From positions 62,001 through 126,000 of the forward strand of contig NZ_LITT01000065.1 in the NCBI RefSeq assembly GCF_001636845.1: 64,000 bases of DNA. Reading direction: 5' to 3'. Positions within the stretch are counted from its first letter, which is position 1; each line of letters opens with the position of its first letter. The notes under the pieces were generated by a model. That model searched no databases. It saw only the letters and a program-made list of their open reading frames with translations, and had not been told where the DNA came from. Origin of the DNA: Clostridium ljungdahlii. GTDB taxonomy: Bacteria > Bacillota > Clostridia > Clostridiales > Clostridiaceae. Shown here piece after piece: positions 9,194 to 17,945 of the stretch. The translations under genes were made by a program, and so were the position numbers.

Positions 9194-9688
9194 ATGAAGA
9201 CTGCGGTATATCCAGGAAGTTTTGATCCAATAACTAATGGGCATTTAGACATAATAAATAGGGCGTCTAAAGTGTTTGATCATTTGATAGTTGGAGTACT
9301 AATTAATCCTGAAAAACAGGGCTTATTTAATATTGAAGAAAGAGTAAAATTAATTCAAAAGGTAGTGAAAGATATACCTAATGTAAAAGTTGAGAGCTTT
9401 AGCGGTCTGTTAATAGATTTTATGAAAAAAAATGACATTCAAGTTATAGTAAAAGGATTGAGAGCAGTATCAGATTTTGAATATGAATTTCAGATGTCTC
9501 TTATGAATAAAAAGCTAGATTCTGATAAAGAGACAGTATTTATGATGACTAGTGCCATGAATTCCTATTTGAGTTCATCCTCAGTAAAGCAAGTTGCTAT
9601 GTTTGGGGGATGTATTAAAGGTTTAGTACCTGAAGAAATAAGGTTTGATATTATAAACAAGATTAATAGAGTTTATAAAAAGTGCTAA
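9194..9688 (+). CDS. coaD: Phosphopantetheine adenylyltransferase
   Basis: This 164-residue nucleotidyltransferase makes dephospho-CoA from 4'-phosphopantetheine and ATP, the penultimate step of CoA synthesis. [15 protein letters not shown] holds the T/HxGH nucleotide-binding motif, and the C-terminal SSSVKQVA segment corresponds to the second ATP motif. Length and start agree with the family. Confidence 0.97.
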   Translation: MKTAVYPGSFDPITNGHLDIINRASKVFDHLIVGVLINPEKQGLFNIEERVKLIQKVVKDIPNVKVESFSGLLIDFMKKNDIQVIVKGLRAVSDFEYEFQMSLMNKKLDSDKETVFMMTSAMNSYLSSSSVKQVAMFGGCIKGLVPEEIRFDIINKINRVYKKC

Positions 9689-9709
9689 GGTATCTTAGGG
9701 GGAAAAATT

Positions 9710-10234
9710 ATGGATGCTATTAAATTAATAGAATATCTTGAAGAAATTATAGATACATCTGCAAAAGTTCCTATGACAGGGAAAGTTATGGTGAATAAAA
9801 AGGAAATTTTAGATGTGCTGCAAAAAATAGTGGATTACCTTCCTAGCGAGCTTAAAAAGGCACAATGGATAGTAAACGAAAAAGAGAGAATTTTAAGTGA
9901 AGCTGTACAAGAATCTGAAACTATGAAAAAAGAAAATTTGAGTTTGTTAAGACGTCAAATAGAAAACCATGATATTACCAAAGAAGCTAATATGAGGGCA
10001 GAAGAAATTATATCATCTGCGAAGAAAAACGCCAAGGCAATAAGACTAGGCGCTCGAGACTATGCAGATGAACTATTAAGCCAGCTGGACAATGAATTAT
10101 CAAGGAAAAATGATGAGATGCTGGCAACGCTGAAGGTAGAGCTTCAAAAGATGTTAAACAATTTAGTGAACAGTATGGATCTAAAGACTGAAGATATAAG
10201 AGCAAATATAAAAGAACTAAGAGACATGAAATAA
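9710..10234 (+). CDS. Coiled-coil protein of unknown function downstream of coaD
   Basis: This 174-residue protein is rich in Glu, Lys and Leu with long heptad-like helices (about residues 50-170), resembling stalk subunits of rotary ATPases or DivIVA-like proteins. It has no Cys and no membrane segment. The start follows TTAGGGGGAAAAATT. Its end overlaps the convergent ylbJ stop region by 18 bp. Clostridial homologues are often labelled ATPase, but no nucleotide-binding motif is visible, so no function is assigned. Confidence 0.8.
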   Translation: MDAIKLIEYLEEIIDTSAKVPMTGKVMVNKKEILDVLQKIVDYLPSELKKAQWIVNEKERILSEAVQESETMKKENLSLLRRQIENHDITKEANMRAEEIISSAKKNAKAIRLGARDYADELLSQLDNELSRKNDEMLATLKVELQKMLNNLVNSMDLKTEDIRANIKELRDMK

Positions 10235-11383
10235 TTGCTTTAATTTATATAAAATCCAGGGAGTAATAAGTAAAATCATAGTAAGTATAAATAAGTTATT
10301 GAAGTATGTAGTTATTTTATAATAAGGTAGAAAAGTTTCTTTCGATAATTTCAGAGAGAATAGGTTATAAAGTGATAAGCTAAATATGGAACATATTATT
10401 CCCTGTAGTATTTTCCTAAGAGAATACTTTTTTAAAGATATTTTAAATTTATAGGTAAAAGAGTACACTTGGGATATAATTGATAGTCCGCTAAAGGTGA
10501 ATAAAAAGCTTACTAGTATAATTTTTAAATTAAGAGAGGCAGTAGAAGATGATATTAAGCTGCATCCATTAGTCATTTCTATCATTCCAAGGAAGATTCC
10601 TTCCATTATGTTACCCGAAATATGAGTTATACTTGAAATGCTACTAATTAGTAAATTAAATAGAATATTATTTTTTAAAATACTATTTACAACAGAAAAT
10701 AATATGACAAATCCACCTATCGATATGCAGTTTTTTAAAGAGTCTTCAATACTGTTTTTAAATATCTTTCCGATATTTTCACTTGTATGAGAGTGATTTC
10801 TATAAGTAATAGGTTTGCAATATGTTTTTTTAGAAGGTATCAAAAAACTCATAGCTATACAAGATAGCAAATTAGAAAGTAATAGTACATATCCTATAAA
10901 AGAACTCTTTAGCATGGAAACTCCAACAGAACCTAGCATAAAGAGAGGGCTTGCATTAGAAGCTATATTTAAAAGTCTCTCACAGGTGAAAAGGTCTATT
11001 ATTTTTTTCTCATAGAGTTGGCAAGCATATTTTGCTCCAAGGGGATACCCACAAAGTGTGCTTATAATTAACACGAAGCTGCAGCTAGTTGGTAGTCTTA
11101 AGGGTTTGCACAGGGCTTTGCCTATTAATTTTGAGTATATGTACACTCCATCACAAGAGAGTATTATGTTGGATACAACTAAAAATGAAAATAAAGATGG
11201 AAATACCTTGTAAAAAAATAGAAGACTACCTGAAATTACCCCATCTATGCATAGCTTTGGTGCAAGTATAATTTCAATTATGAAAATTGAACATACTATA
11301 GTTATAAGTAAATTTTTATCTTTTAATAAAATAAAAAGGAGTATTAATATTGCAAATATTAATAGATAAAATAGAACTTCCAA
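10217..11383 (-). CDS. ylbJ: Sporulation integral membrane protein YlbJ
   Basis: This polytopic membrane protein of about 388 residues has many hydrophobic segments and Gate/nucleoside-transporter-like repeats (for example LCGYPLGAKYACQLYE and MIEMTNGC). YlbJ is made in the mother cell and is needed for spore heat resistance. The frame can begin at a GTG at 11392, but that codon lies inside the AGTAGGTG ribosome site. The TTG at 11383, 6 nt behind it, is the better start. It is convergent with the coaD-side gene. Confidence 0.9.
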   Translation of the reverse strand: MEVLFYLLIFAILILLFILLKDKNLLITIVCSIFIIEIILAPKLCIDGVISGSLLFFYKVFPSLFSFLVVSNIILSCDGVYIYSKLIGKALCKPLRLPTSCSFVLIISTLCGYPLGAKYACQLYEKKIIDLFTCERLLNIASNASPLFMLGSVGVSMLKSSFIGYVLLLSNLLSCIAMSFLIPSKKTYCKPITYRNHSHTSENIGKIFKNSIEDSLKNCISIGGFVILFSVVNSILKNNILFNLLISSISSITHISGNIMEGIFLGMIEMTNGCSLISSSTASLNLKIILVSFLFTFSGLSIISQVYSFTYKFKISLKKYSLRKILQGIICSIFSLSLYNLFSLKLSKETFLPYYKITTYFNNLFILTMILLITPWILYKLKQLFHVS

Positions 11384-11391
11384 GAAGATCA

Positions 11392-11453
11392 CCTACTTTT
11401 TAAAAAATTTTATTGAATAAAAACAGTTTATTAAATTATATTTAAAAAGTAGG
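11392..11453 (-). promoter_or_regulatory. Hairpin covering the ylbJ ribosome binding site
   Basis: A perfect 13-bp inverted repeat (CCTACTTTTTAAA at 11392-11404 and its complement at 11441-11453) fills the tmcAL-ylbJ gap. In the minus-strand mRNA the 3' arm ends in AGTAGG, which is the ylbJ ribosome site, so the 5' arm can mask it. Confidence 0.5.
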
Positions 11454-11462
11454 AAACTTATT

Positions 11463-12692
11463 CTAAATTTGATCTGCCATGATAGGACTTTGAAGGTAGT
11501 CATTGTTAAAAGGTATATTTTTGTTTAATAGACTATAGGCTTTTGTGGACTGTATGTCTAATTGAAGCACTTCACTTATTTTTTTGGGAATCTTTACGTA
11601 AATTGGAATGGAAGAGCTATTTTTCATTTCCTTAAGTACTTTTATACCAGTAGAATTAAATCCTAAGACTCTTCCATAGGGACATATATTTCTTCTCAAT
11701 ATTTCAGAATTCAAATTTTCAAATCCTAAAAAAAACTGGCATAATATTCTACTTATTCTGCTGTAGGTATATCTTTTTGTCTTAGATTTAGTTATTATAT
11801 CGCTGTAGGAACAATTATTCTGTAGGGATCTAAGTATTCTATTTTCAATTCCTTCGGATATGTCAGGTAAATTTTTAATTTTATTTTCATATAGAAAGGA
11901 TTTATATCTTAAATAAGGTACCATACAATCTTCGAAAATAAAACCACATCCGGTAGATTGAACTTTCTTTAAAATAGAAAGTACATTTTCTGGAATATTA
12001 GAACTTAAGTCATTTATGTTCCCATTTAACTTTAAGAAATTACGTATAGATGATGAACTGGAAAAAGATTGCTCTATACTTAAGCTATTATATGAACTTC
12101 CAATTCTTTTTATTGATATGGGAGTAATATTGCTTTTTATCCTTATTAGGTTTTTTAAATATTCTATACCTAAAATATTGTTTGGAGATTGAAGTATTTC
12201 ATCTATATTGTACTTTGTAAGGGAACTTTCAGTATTTAATAGAAAATTATTTAAAGCACTATTTCGTGCAGAAGGATAGGACATACCCTGTGACATTTTT
12301 TCTTTTAAAAATAATTTAAATTGGGTAGGCTCTTCTGCAAGAATTTTTGCAATAGATTTTAGCAAGTTTATATTACTACATTCACTTCCAAAACAAAGAT
12401 TTTTTACTATACCCAAATTTTCTAAGAGACTTACAGCACCATAGGCAAAAAATTCAGCGGAAGATAGACTGTAGATAACGGGAAGTTCAAATACCAGGTC
12501 TACTCCATTTAGAAGCGCCATTTTGGTTTTAGTCCATTTGTCAACTATGGATGGTGTACCTCTTTGTACGAAATTACCACTCATAACTGCTATTACAGCA
12601 TCGCATTTTGTAGCAGAACGAGCACTTTCAATATGATATTTATGCCCATTGTGAAAAGGATTATATTCAACTATTATTCCAGTTACGTTCAT
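11463..12692 (-). CDS. tmcAL: tRNA(Met) cytidine acetate ligase TmcAL (YlbM family)
   Basis: This 409-residue enzyme of the nucleotidyltransferase superfamily forms N4-acetylcytidine in the wobble position of elongator tRNA-Met, using acetate and ATP. The N-terminus IIVEYNPFHNGHKYHIE contains the HxGH-type nucleotide motif, and MSGNFVQRGTPSIVDKW matches the YlbM signature. It lies just upstream of ylbJ, as in other Clostridium genomes. Its need for acetate is notable next to pta-ackA. Confidence 0.93.
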   Translation of the reverse strand: MNVTGIIVEYNPFHNGHKYHIESARSATKCDAVIAVMSGNFVQRGTPSIVDKWTKTKMALLNGVDLVFELPVIYSLSSAEFFAYGAVSLLENLGIVKNLCFGSECSNINLLKSIAKILAEEPTQFKLFLKEKMSQGMSYPSARNSALNNFLLNTESSLTKYNIDEILQSPNNILGIEYLKNLIRIKSNITPISIKRIGSSYNSLSIEQSFSSSSSIRNFLKLNGNINDLSSNIPENVLSILKKVQSTGCGFIFEDCMVPYLRYKSFLYENKIKNLPDISEGIENRILRSLQNNCSYSDIITKSKTKRYTYSRISRILCQFFLGFENLNSEILRRNICPYGRVLGFNSTGIKVLKEMKNSSSIPIYVKIPKKISEVLQLDIQSTKAYSLLNKNIPFNNDYLQSPIMADQI

Positions 12693-13098
12693 AGAAATTT
12701 TCCTTTCTAAAATATTTTATCCCATGTCAAGAAATCTGATTATTTCATAATAGAGAACTATAAGTACAAAGTATAAGGTATTTGAAAAATAGGCTAGCAT
12801 ACTGACTGATTATTTCAAATGCCTATGTGAAATACATACATATTATAACAATAAAATAAGTATTAGTGTAGGATTTTTGAACAGAGTATCTATTTTTAGA
12901 TTAAATTTTTACTTATTTGATTTACATTGTATAATATTAGGCAAAGTATTGATTAGTAGAATTTTATCATACTTTAATTTGTTAAATTTCTTAGTGAAAG
13001 TTATTTTTTGAATAACTTTTTATTGAAAAATACAACTAAAAAGGATTATAGTATAAGTGTGTGTAATTTTGTGTTAAATTTAAAGGGAGGAAAAAAAC
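12693..13098. other. Intergenic region between divergent tmcAL and pta
   Basis: These 406 bp are very A/T-rich and contain no convincing gene. The motif CTGATTATTTCA occurs twice (near 12736 and 12807). A promoter for pta-ackA is placed at 13023-13052. No terminator is seen, as expected between divergent units. Confidence 0.6.
13023..13052 (+). promoter_or_regulatory. Candidate promoter for pta-ackA
   Basis: TTGAAA (13023-13028) and TATAGT (13047-13052) are separated by 18 bp and lie about 45 bp upstream of the pta start. Confidence 0.45.
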
Positions 13099-14100
13099 AT
13101 GAAATTGATGGAAAAAATTTGGAATAAGGCAAAGGAAGACAAAAAAAAGATTGTCTTAGCTGAAGGAGAAGAAGAAAGAACTCTTCAAGCTTGTGAAAAA
13201 ATAATTAAAGAAGGTATTGCAAATTTAATCCTTGTAGGAAATGAAAAGGTAATAGAAGAAAAGGCATCAAAATTAGGAGTAAGTTTAAATGGAGCAGAAA
13301 TAGTAAATCCGGAAACTTCAGATAAGCTAAAGGCATATGCAGATGCTTTTTATGAATTGAGAAAGAAGAAGGGAATAACGCCAGAAAAAGCGGATAAAAT
13401 AGTAAGAGATCCAATATATTTTGCTACAATGATGGTTAAACTTGGAGATGCAGATGGATTGGTTTCAGGTGCAGTGCATACTACAGGTGACCTTTTGAGA
13501 CCAGGACTTCAAATAGTAAAGACAGCTCCAGGTACATCAGTAGTTTCCAGTACATTTATAATGGAAGTACCAAATTGTGAATATGGTGACAATGGTGTAC
13601 TTCTATTTGCTGATTGTGCTGTAAATCCATGTCCAGATAGTGATCAGTTGGCTTCAATTGCAATAAGTACAGCAGAAACTGCAAAGAATTTATGTGGAAT
13701 GGATCCAAAAGTAGCAATGCTTTCATTTTCTACTAAGGGAAGTGCAAAACATGAATTAGTAGACAAAGTTAGAAATGCTGTAGAAATTGCAAAAAAAGCT
13801 AAACCAGATTTAAGTTTAGACGGAGAATTACAATTAGATGCCTCTATCGTAGAAAAGGTTGCAAGTTTAAAGGCTCCTGGAAGTGAAGTAGCAGGAAAAG
13901 CAAATGTACTTGTATTTCCAGATCTTCAAGCAGGAAATATAGGTTATAAACTTGTTCAAAGATTTGCAAAAGCTGATGCTATAGGACCTGTATGCCAGGG
14001 ATTTGCAAAACCTATAAATGATTTATCAAGAGGATGTAATTCTGATGATATAGTAAATGTAGTAGCTGTAACAGCAGTTCAAGCACAAGCTCAAAAGTAA
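13099..14100 (+). CDS. pta: Phosphate acetyltransferase
   Basis: This 333-residue short-form Pta converts acetyl-CoA and phosphate to acetyl phosphate and CoA. The whole length is the PTA_PTB fold, with the conserved [23 protein letters not shown] stretch near residues 115-137, and [16 protein letters not shown] near the end. There is no N-terminal DRTGG regulatory domain. The start has GGGAGG. ackA follows 44 bp later, so the pair makes acetate with substrate-level ATP in a fermentative or acetogenic anaerobe. Confidence 0.98.
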   Translation: MKLMEKIWNKAKEDKKKIVLAEGEEERTLQACEKIIKEGIANLILVGNEKVIEEKASKLGVSLNGAEIVNPETSDKLKAYADAFYELRKKKGITPEKADKIVRDPIYFATMMVKLGDADGLVSGAVHTTGDLLRPGLQIVKTAPGTSVVSSTFIMEVPNCEYGDNGVLLFADCAVNPCPDSDQLASIAISTAETAKNLCGMDPKVAMLSFSTKGSAKHELVDKVRNAVEIAKKAKPDLSLDGELQLDASIVEKVASLKAPGSEVAGKANVLVFPDLQAGNIGYKLVQRFAKADAIGPVCQGFAKPINDLSRGCNSDDIVNVVAVTAVQAQAQK

Positions 14101-14144
14101 TAATAAAAAGCATAAATGATTCATTTTTAGGAGGAATATTAAAC

Positions 14145-15341
14145 ATGAAAATATTAGTAGTGAACTGTGGAAGTTCATCTTTAAAATATCAACTTATTGA
14201 CATGCAGGATGAAGAAGTTGTGGCAAAAGGACTTGTAGAAAGAATAGGAATGGACGGCTCAATTTTAACACACAAAGTTAACGGAGAAAAGTTTGTTACA
14301 GAACAACCAATGGAAGACCATAAAGTTGCTATACAATTAGTATTAAATGCTCTTGTAGATAAAAAACATGGTGTAATAAAAGACATGTCAGAAATATCTG
14401 CTGTAGGACATAGAGTTTTGCACGGTGGAAAGAAATATGCGGCATCCATTCTTATTGACGAAAATGTAATGAAAGCAATAGAAGAATGTATCCCACTAGG
14501 CCCACTACATAATCCAGCTAATATAATGGGAATAGATGCTTGTAAAAAATTAATGCCAAATACTCCAATGGTAGCAGTATTTGATACAGCATTTCATCAG
14601 ACAATGCCAGATTATGCTTACATGTATGCAATACCTTATGATTTATCTGAAAAATATGATATCAGAAAATATGGTTTCCATGGAACTTCTCATAGATTCG
14701 TTTCAATTGAAGCAGCTAAATTATTAAAGAAAGATCCAAAAGATCTTAAGTTAATAACTTGTCATTTAGGAAATGGAGCTAGCATATGTGCAGTAAACCA
14801 AGGAAAAGCAGTAGATACAACGATGGGACTTACTCCTCTTGCAGGACTTGTAATGGGAACTAGATGCGGTGATATAGATCCAGCTATAATACCATTTGTA
14901 ATGAAAAGAACAGGTATGTCTGTAGATGAAATGGATACTTTAATGAACAAAAAGTCAGGAATACTTGGAGTATCAGGAGTAAGCAGTGATTTTAGAGATG
15001 TAGAAGAAGCTGCAAATTCAGGAAATGATAGAGCAAAACTTGCATTAAATATGTATTATCACAAAGTTAAATCTTTCATAGGAGCTTATGTTGCAGTTTT
15101 AAATGGAGCAGATGCTATAATATTTACAGCAGGACTTGGAGAAAACTCAGCTACTAGCAGATCTACTATATGTAAGGGATTAAGTTATTTTGGAATTAAA
15201 ATAGATGAAGAAAAGAATAAGAAAAGGGGAGAAGCACTAGAAATAAGCACACCTGATTCAAAGATAAAAGTATTAGTAATTCCTACAAATGAAGAACTTA
15301 TGATAGCTAGGGATACAAAAGAAATAGTTGAAAATAAATAA
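14145..15341 (+). CDS. ackA: Acetate kinase
   Basis: This 398-residue ASKHA-fold kinase converts acetyl phosphate and ADP to acetate and ATP. The family motifs [11 protein letters not shown] (residues 6-16), [24 protein letters not shown] and TAGLGEN are all present. The start is behind TTAGGAGG. It is the second gene of the pta-ackA unit. Confidence 0.98.
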   Translation: MKILVVNCGSSSLKYQLIDMQDEEVVAKGLVERIGMDGSILTHKVNGEKFVTEQPMEDHKVAIQLVLNALVDKKHGVIKDMSEISAVGHRVLHGGKKYAASILIDENVMKAIEECIPLGPLHNPANIMGIDACKKLMPNTPMVAVFDTAFHQTMPDYAYMYAIPYDLSEKYDIRKYGFHGTSHRFVSIEAAKLLKKDPKDLKLITCHLGNGASICAVNQGKAVDTTMGLTPLAGLVMGTRCGDIDPAIIPFVMKRTGMSVDEMDTLMNKKSGILGVSGVSSDFRDVEEAANSGNDRAKLALNMYYHKVKSFIGAYVAVLNGADAIIFTAGLGENSATSRSTICKGLSYFGIKIDEEKNKKRGEALEISTPDSKIKVLVIPTNEELMIARDTKEIVENK

Positions 15342-15344
15342 AAC

Positions 15345-15373
15345 TTGACTTTTAATGCTCATCTCTATATAAT
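15345..15373 (+). promoter_or_regulatory. Strong sigma A-type promoter for yceD-rpmF
   Basis: TTGACT (15345-15350), a 17-bp spacer and a perfect TATAAT (15368-15373) lie just after the ackA stop. The predicted start is near 15380, giving a leader of about 25 nt before yceD. Confidence 0.8.
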
Positions 15374-15404
15374 AGGTTGTGGCTAATATATAGAGGTGAG
15401 TGAT

Positions 15405-15908
15405 ATGAAATTAAATGTATCAGATTTACTAAGTGAAGAAGTTGTTACAAAGGACATAAATGTTGCAGTAGAAGAAAAGGGATTCTATGATGGAAGTGAA
15501 TACATAAAGTTATTAGAGCCTCTAAAGTTTAGCGGAACTTTAAGTAAAGAAGGAGATATTCTTCTGCTGAAAGGAAGAATTAATACTTTACTAGAGCTTA
15601 CTTGTTCACGATGTCTAGGTAAATTCTCTTATGCTGTGAATGTTGCTATTACTGAAAGATTTACAAATAATAACAAGGAAAATAAGGATGATGAAGCCAT
15701 CTTTATAGATAGTAATATCATTGATATTACGGAAATAATAGAAAATAACATTATATTAATTTTACCAATTAAGAGGCTTTGCAGCGAGAATTGTAAAGGG
15801 TTATGCCAACAGTGCGGCACTAACTTAAATAATTCTAAATGTCAGTGCAAAAGCGATGATATTGATCCGAGATTGGCAAAGCTAAAAGATATGTTTTTCA
15901 CTGATTAA
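15405..15908 (+). CDS. yceD: YceD/DUF177 family protein (23S rRNA accumulation protein)
   Basis: This 167-residue protein belongs to DUF177. Its relatives promote 23S rRNA accumulation and nearly always sit next to rpmF. It carries a CSRC pair mid-protein and a Cys-rich end (CSENC, CQQC, CQC) suggesting metal binding. The frame has a GTG nine bases upstream, but GAGGTG at 15393-15398 acts as the ribosome site for the ATG at 15405. rpmF follows closely. Confidence 0.9.
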   Translation: MKLNVSDLLSEEVVTKDINVAVEEKGFYDGSEYIKLLEPLKFSGTLSKEGDILLLKGRINTLLELTCSRCLGKFSYAVNVAITERFTNNNKENKDDEAIFIDSNIIDITEIIENNIILILPIKRLCSENCKGLCQQCGTNLNNSKCQCKSDDIDPRLAKLKDMFFTD

Positions 15909-15921
15909 GGAGGTGTTTACT

Positions 15922-16107
15922 GTGGGAAATCCAGCCAGCAGAATATCAAAAGCAAAAAGAGACTCAAGAAGAGCACAGACTTTTAAATTAGGTTTACCAG
16001 GTTTAGTTGAGTGTCCTCAGTGCCATGAAATGAAACTTGCACATAGAGTTTGTAAGAATTGTGGATATTATAAGGGTAAGGAAATCATTTCAACTGAAAA
16101 TAAATAA
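15922..16107 (+). CDS. rpmF: 50S ribosomal protein L32
   Basis: This 61-residue protein starts at GTG with [18 protein letters not shown], the L32 opening. Two CxxC pairs (CPQC and CKNC) form the zinc site. A GTG nine bases upstream lies in the AAGGAGGTG ribosome site and was rejected. The gene is followed at once by a strong terminator. Confidence 0.97.
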   Translation: MGNPASRISKAKRDSRRAQTFKLGLPGLVECPQCHEMKLAHRVCKNCGYYKGKEIISTENK

Positions 16108-16136
16108 AAGAAAGTCATTTGACTTTCTTTTTTTGT
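16107..16136 (+). terminator. Terminator after rpmF
   Basis: AAAGAAAGTCA and TGACTTTCTTT form a perfect 11-bp stem with a 2-nt apex (loop about 4 nt in practice) followed by T-rich sequence. Confidence 0.9.
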
Positions 16137-16148
16137 TCATGGGGTCTA

Positions 16149-16381
16149 TAAACAGAGTTCTTGGTATCAGATGGAGTTTTGACTCCACATGATGCTTATT
16201 AACAGGATTCTTAGTGCTTTAGCACTTAGAAGGCGTTATCCTTTAGGAAAAATCGTTATCCAGGGACGTAGCTGTTCTTTACTCCTACTTTGAGAAAAGC
16301 AGATATCCCAAATCTTTGATTTGGTGATAGTCGCTTTCGCTGTGTACGTGGGGGTATTAGAACAGGTAGTCATCGGATAAA
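16149..16381 (+). repeat. Structured intergenic repeat, copy A (233 nt)
   Basis: The segment recurs inverted at 43709-43892, sharing both ends (TAAACAGAG and GGATAAA). It folds into three helices. P1 is GTATC/GATGC plus TGGAG/CTCCA (16164-16195). P2 is TTCT/AGAA plus AGTGC/GCACT (16208-16231). P3 is a long arm closed by TTATCC/GGATAA (16256-16261 with 16375-16380), containing GAC/GTC, CTGTTCT/AGAACAG and TACTCCTAC/GTGGGGGTA. The P3 apex carries about 49 extra bases relative to copy B, including a CCAAATC/GATTTGG hairpin. It lies between the rpmF terminator and plsX in the same orientation as plsX. I cannot match it to a known RNA or mobile family. Confidence 0.8.
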
Positions 16382-16435
16382 AATTAGACCATATTAAGTA
16401 ACAAAGGTCCAGATTATAGGATAGGATGTGAAAAT

Positions 16436-17449
16436 ATGATAATTGCTGTGGATGGTATGGGAGGAGATTTTGCACCTTGCGCTGTAGTGGAAGGTGTGGT
16501 AGAAGCAGTTAAAAAGCAAAACGTAAATATAATAATAACCGGCCAAAAAGAGCAAATTGAAAATGAATTAGCTAAATATAATTATCCTAAGGACAAAATA
16601 GATGTTTTAAACACTAAAGAGGTTATAACTACAGGTGAATCCCCGGTTATGGCTTTAAGAAAAAAAAAGGATTCTAGCTTAGTTAAAGCACTTAATCTTG
16701 TAAAAGAAGGTAAAGCAGATGCTATTATATCGGCAGGAAGCACAGGGGCATTTATGGCAGGTTCCACTTTAATTGTAGGGCGAATTAGAGGGGTAGATAG
16801 AGTAGCATTAGCTCCTATAATGCCGGGGAAAAATGGAGATTTTATGGTAATAGATGCAGGAGCAAATGTGGACTGTAAGCCTCAGTATTTGCAGCAATTT
16901 TCTCTTATGGGCAAGATATATTTTGAAAGCATACTAAAAGTAAATAACCCATCTATAGGCCTTATAAATATAGGTGAAGAAGAAGAAAAGGGAAATGAAC
17001 TAGCTAAAAGTGCATATAAACTTTTGAAAAGCATGGACTTTAACTTTGTGGGAAATGTAGAACCGAGAGATGTTACTAATGGAGATGTGAACGTATTAGT
17101 TTGTGATGGAGTAGTAGGGAACACAGTTTTAAAGATGTATGAAGGAGTAGCGTTAAATTTATTTTCTATGTTAAAAGAAGAGATTATGAAATCCTTTAGC
17201 AGTAAGTTGGCAGCTTTTATTTTAAGACCTGCTTTTAAAAGTTTAAAAGGTAAATTGGATTATACAGAATATGGTGGTTCTCCTTTTTTAGGATGTAAGG
17301 GCATATGTGTAAAGGCTCATGGAAGTTCTAATGGAAAAGCTTTTAAAAATGCAGTAATGCAAGCCATAAGCTGTTATGAAAATAATGTTGTTGGTAAAAT
17401 AAAATTTGAAATAGAAAAAATACATAATGTAGAAAGTAATAATATATAA
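16436..17449 (+). CDS. plsX: Phosphate acyltransferase PlsX
   Basis: This 337-residue enzyme makes acyl phosphate from acyl-ACP, starting phospholipid synthesis with PlsY. The N-terminal DGMGGDFAP and the central [12 protein letters not shown] and [12 protein letters not shown] segments are family signatures. The ATG follows AGGATGTG. Neighbours rpmF upstream and acpP downstream match other Firmicutes, but no fapR precedes it. The unusual feature is the structured repeat filling its 5' flank. Confidence 0.97.
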   Translation: MIIAVDGMGGDFAPCAVVEGVVEAVKKQNVNIIITGQKEQIENELAKYNYPKDKIDVLNTKEVITTGESPVMALRKKKDSSLVKALNLVKEGKADAIISAGSTGAFMAGSTLIVGRIRGVDRVALAPIMPGKNGDFMVIDAGANVDCKPQYLQQFSLMGKIYFESILKVNNPSIGLINIGEEEEKGNELAKSAYKLLKSMDFNFVGNVEPRDVTNGDVNVLVCDGVVGNTVLKMYEGVALNLFSMLKEEIMKSFSSKLAAFILRPAFKSLKGKLDYTEYGGSPFLGCKGICVKAHGSSNGKAFKNAVMQAISCYENNVVGKIKFEIEKIHNVESNNI

Positions 17450-17507
17450 AGTATATAATATAAATGTATTGATATAATATAAGTTAGTATAATAAATATA
17501 TTTATTA

Positions 17508-17536
17508 TTGACGGTATATAACTTATGTAATATTAT
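17508..17536 (+). promoter_or_regulatory. Promoter for acpP
   Basis: TTGACG (17508-17513), a 17-bp spacer and TATTAT (17531-17536) lie about 30 bp upstream of the acpP start, so the leader would be short. Confidence 0.65.
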
Positions 17537-17567
17537 TTATGTATGAAAAATTTTTGGAGGCGAAATT

Positions 17568-17801
17568 ATGATTTTTGAAAAAATACAAAAAATAATATCT
17601 GAACAACTTGGAATTGGCTCTGATGAAATAAAAATGGAATCATCTTTTATTGACGATTTAGGTGCAGATTCCCTTGACATCGTTGAGTTAATAATGGCTC
17701 TTGAAACAGAGTTTGATATTGAAATACCAGACGAAGAAGCTGAAAAGGTAAAAACAGTGGGAGATGTAGCTGAGTACATAAAAGCTCATACTGAAGAATA
17801 A
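17568..17801 (+). CDS. acpP: Acyl carrier protein
   Basis: This 77-residue acidic four-helix protein carries growing acyl chains. The phosphopantetheine attachment site is Ser35 in [10 protein letters not shown]. The ribosome site is TTGGAGG. It has its own promoter and terminator, so it can be made in excess over plsX and rnc. Confidence 0.97.
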   Translation: MIFEKIQKIISEQLGIGSDEIKMESSFIDDLGADSLDIVELIMALETEFDIEIPDEEAEKVKTVGDVAEYIKAHTEE

Positions 17802-17816
17802 ACAGAGTATATGCTT

Positions 17817-17844
17817 AAAAGTCCCGTTAATCGGGACTTTTAAT
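17817..17844 (+). terminator. Terminator after acpP
   Basis: AAAAGTCCCG and CGGGACTTTT form a perfect 10-bp stem with a TTAAT loop and an end rich in T. Confidence 0.88.
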
Positions 17845-17945
17845 TTAAATCTTTGATTATAGTAATGAATTTATTCTTGAGTTTGTTTTTTATATAGTTG
17901 GTCTATGGCAAACTGAAGAATAAACTTCAAAAGGAGAATTATAAA

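Noticed and set aside
16149-16381. Structured repeat as a T-box, group I intron/IStron or known riboswitch
   Set aside because: No T-box antiterminator motif, no group I intron core and no terminator joined to it. The copies have opposite orientation to their neighbours.
16236-16475. Open frame of 79 codons on the minus strand across structured repeat copy A
   Set aside because: No ribosome site. The other copy differs by an internal length change of about 49 nt that is not a multiple of three, and the conserved pattern is base pairing rather than codons.
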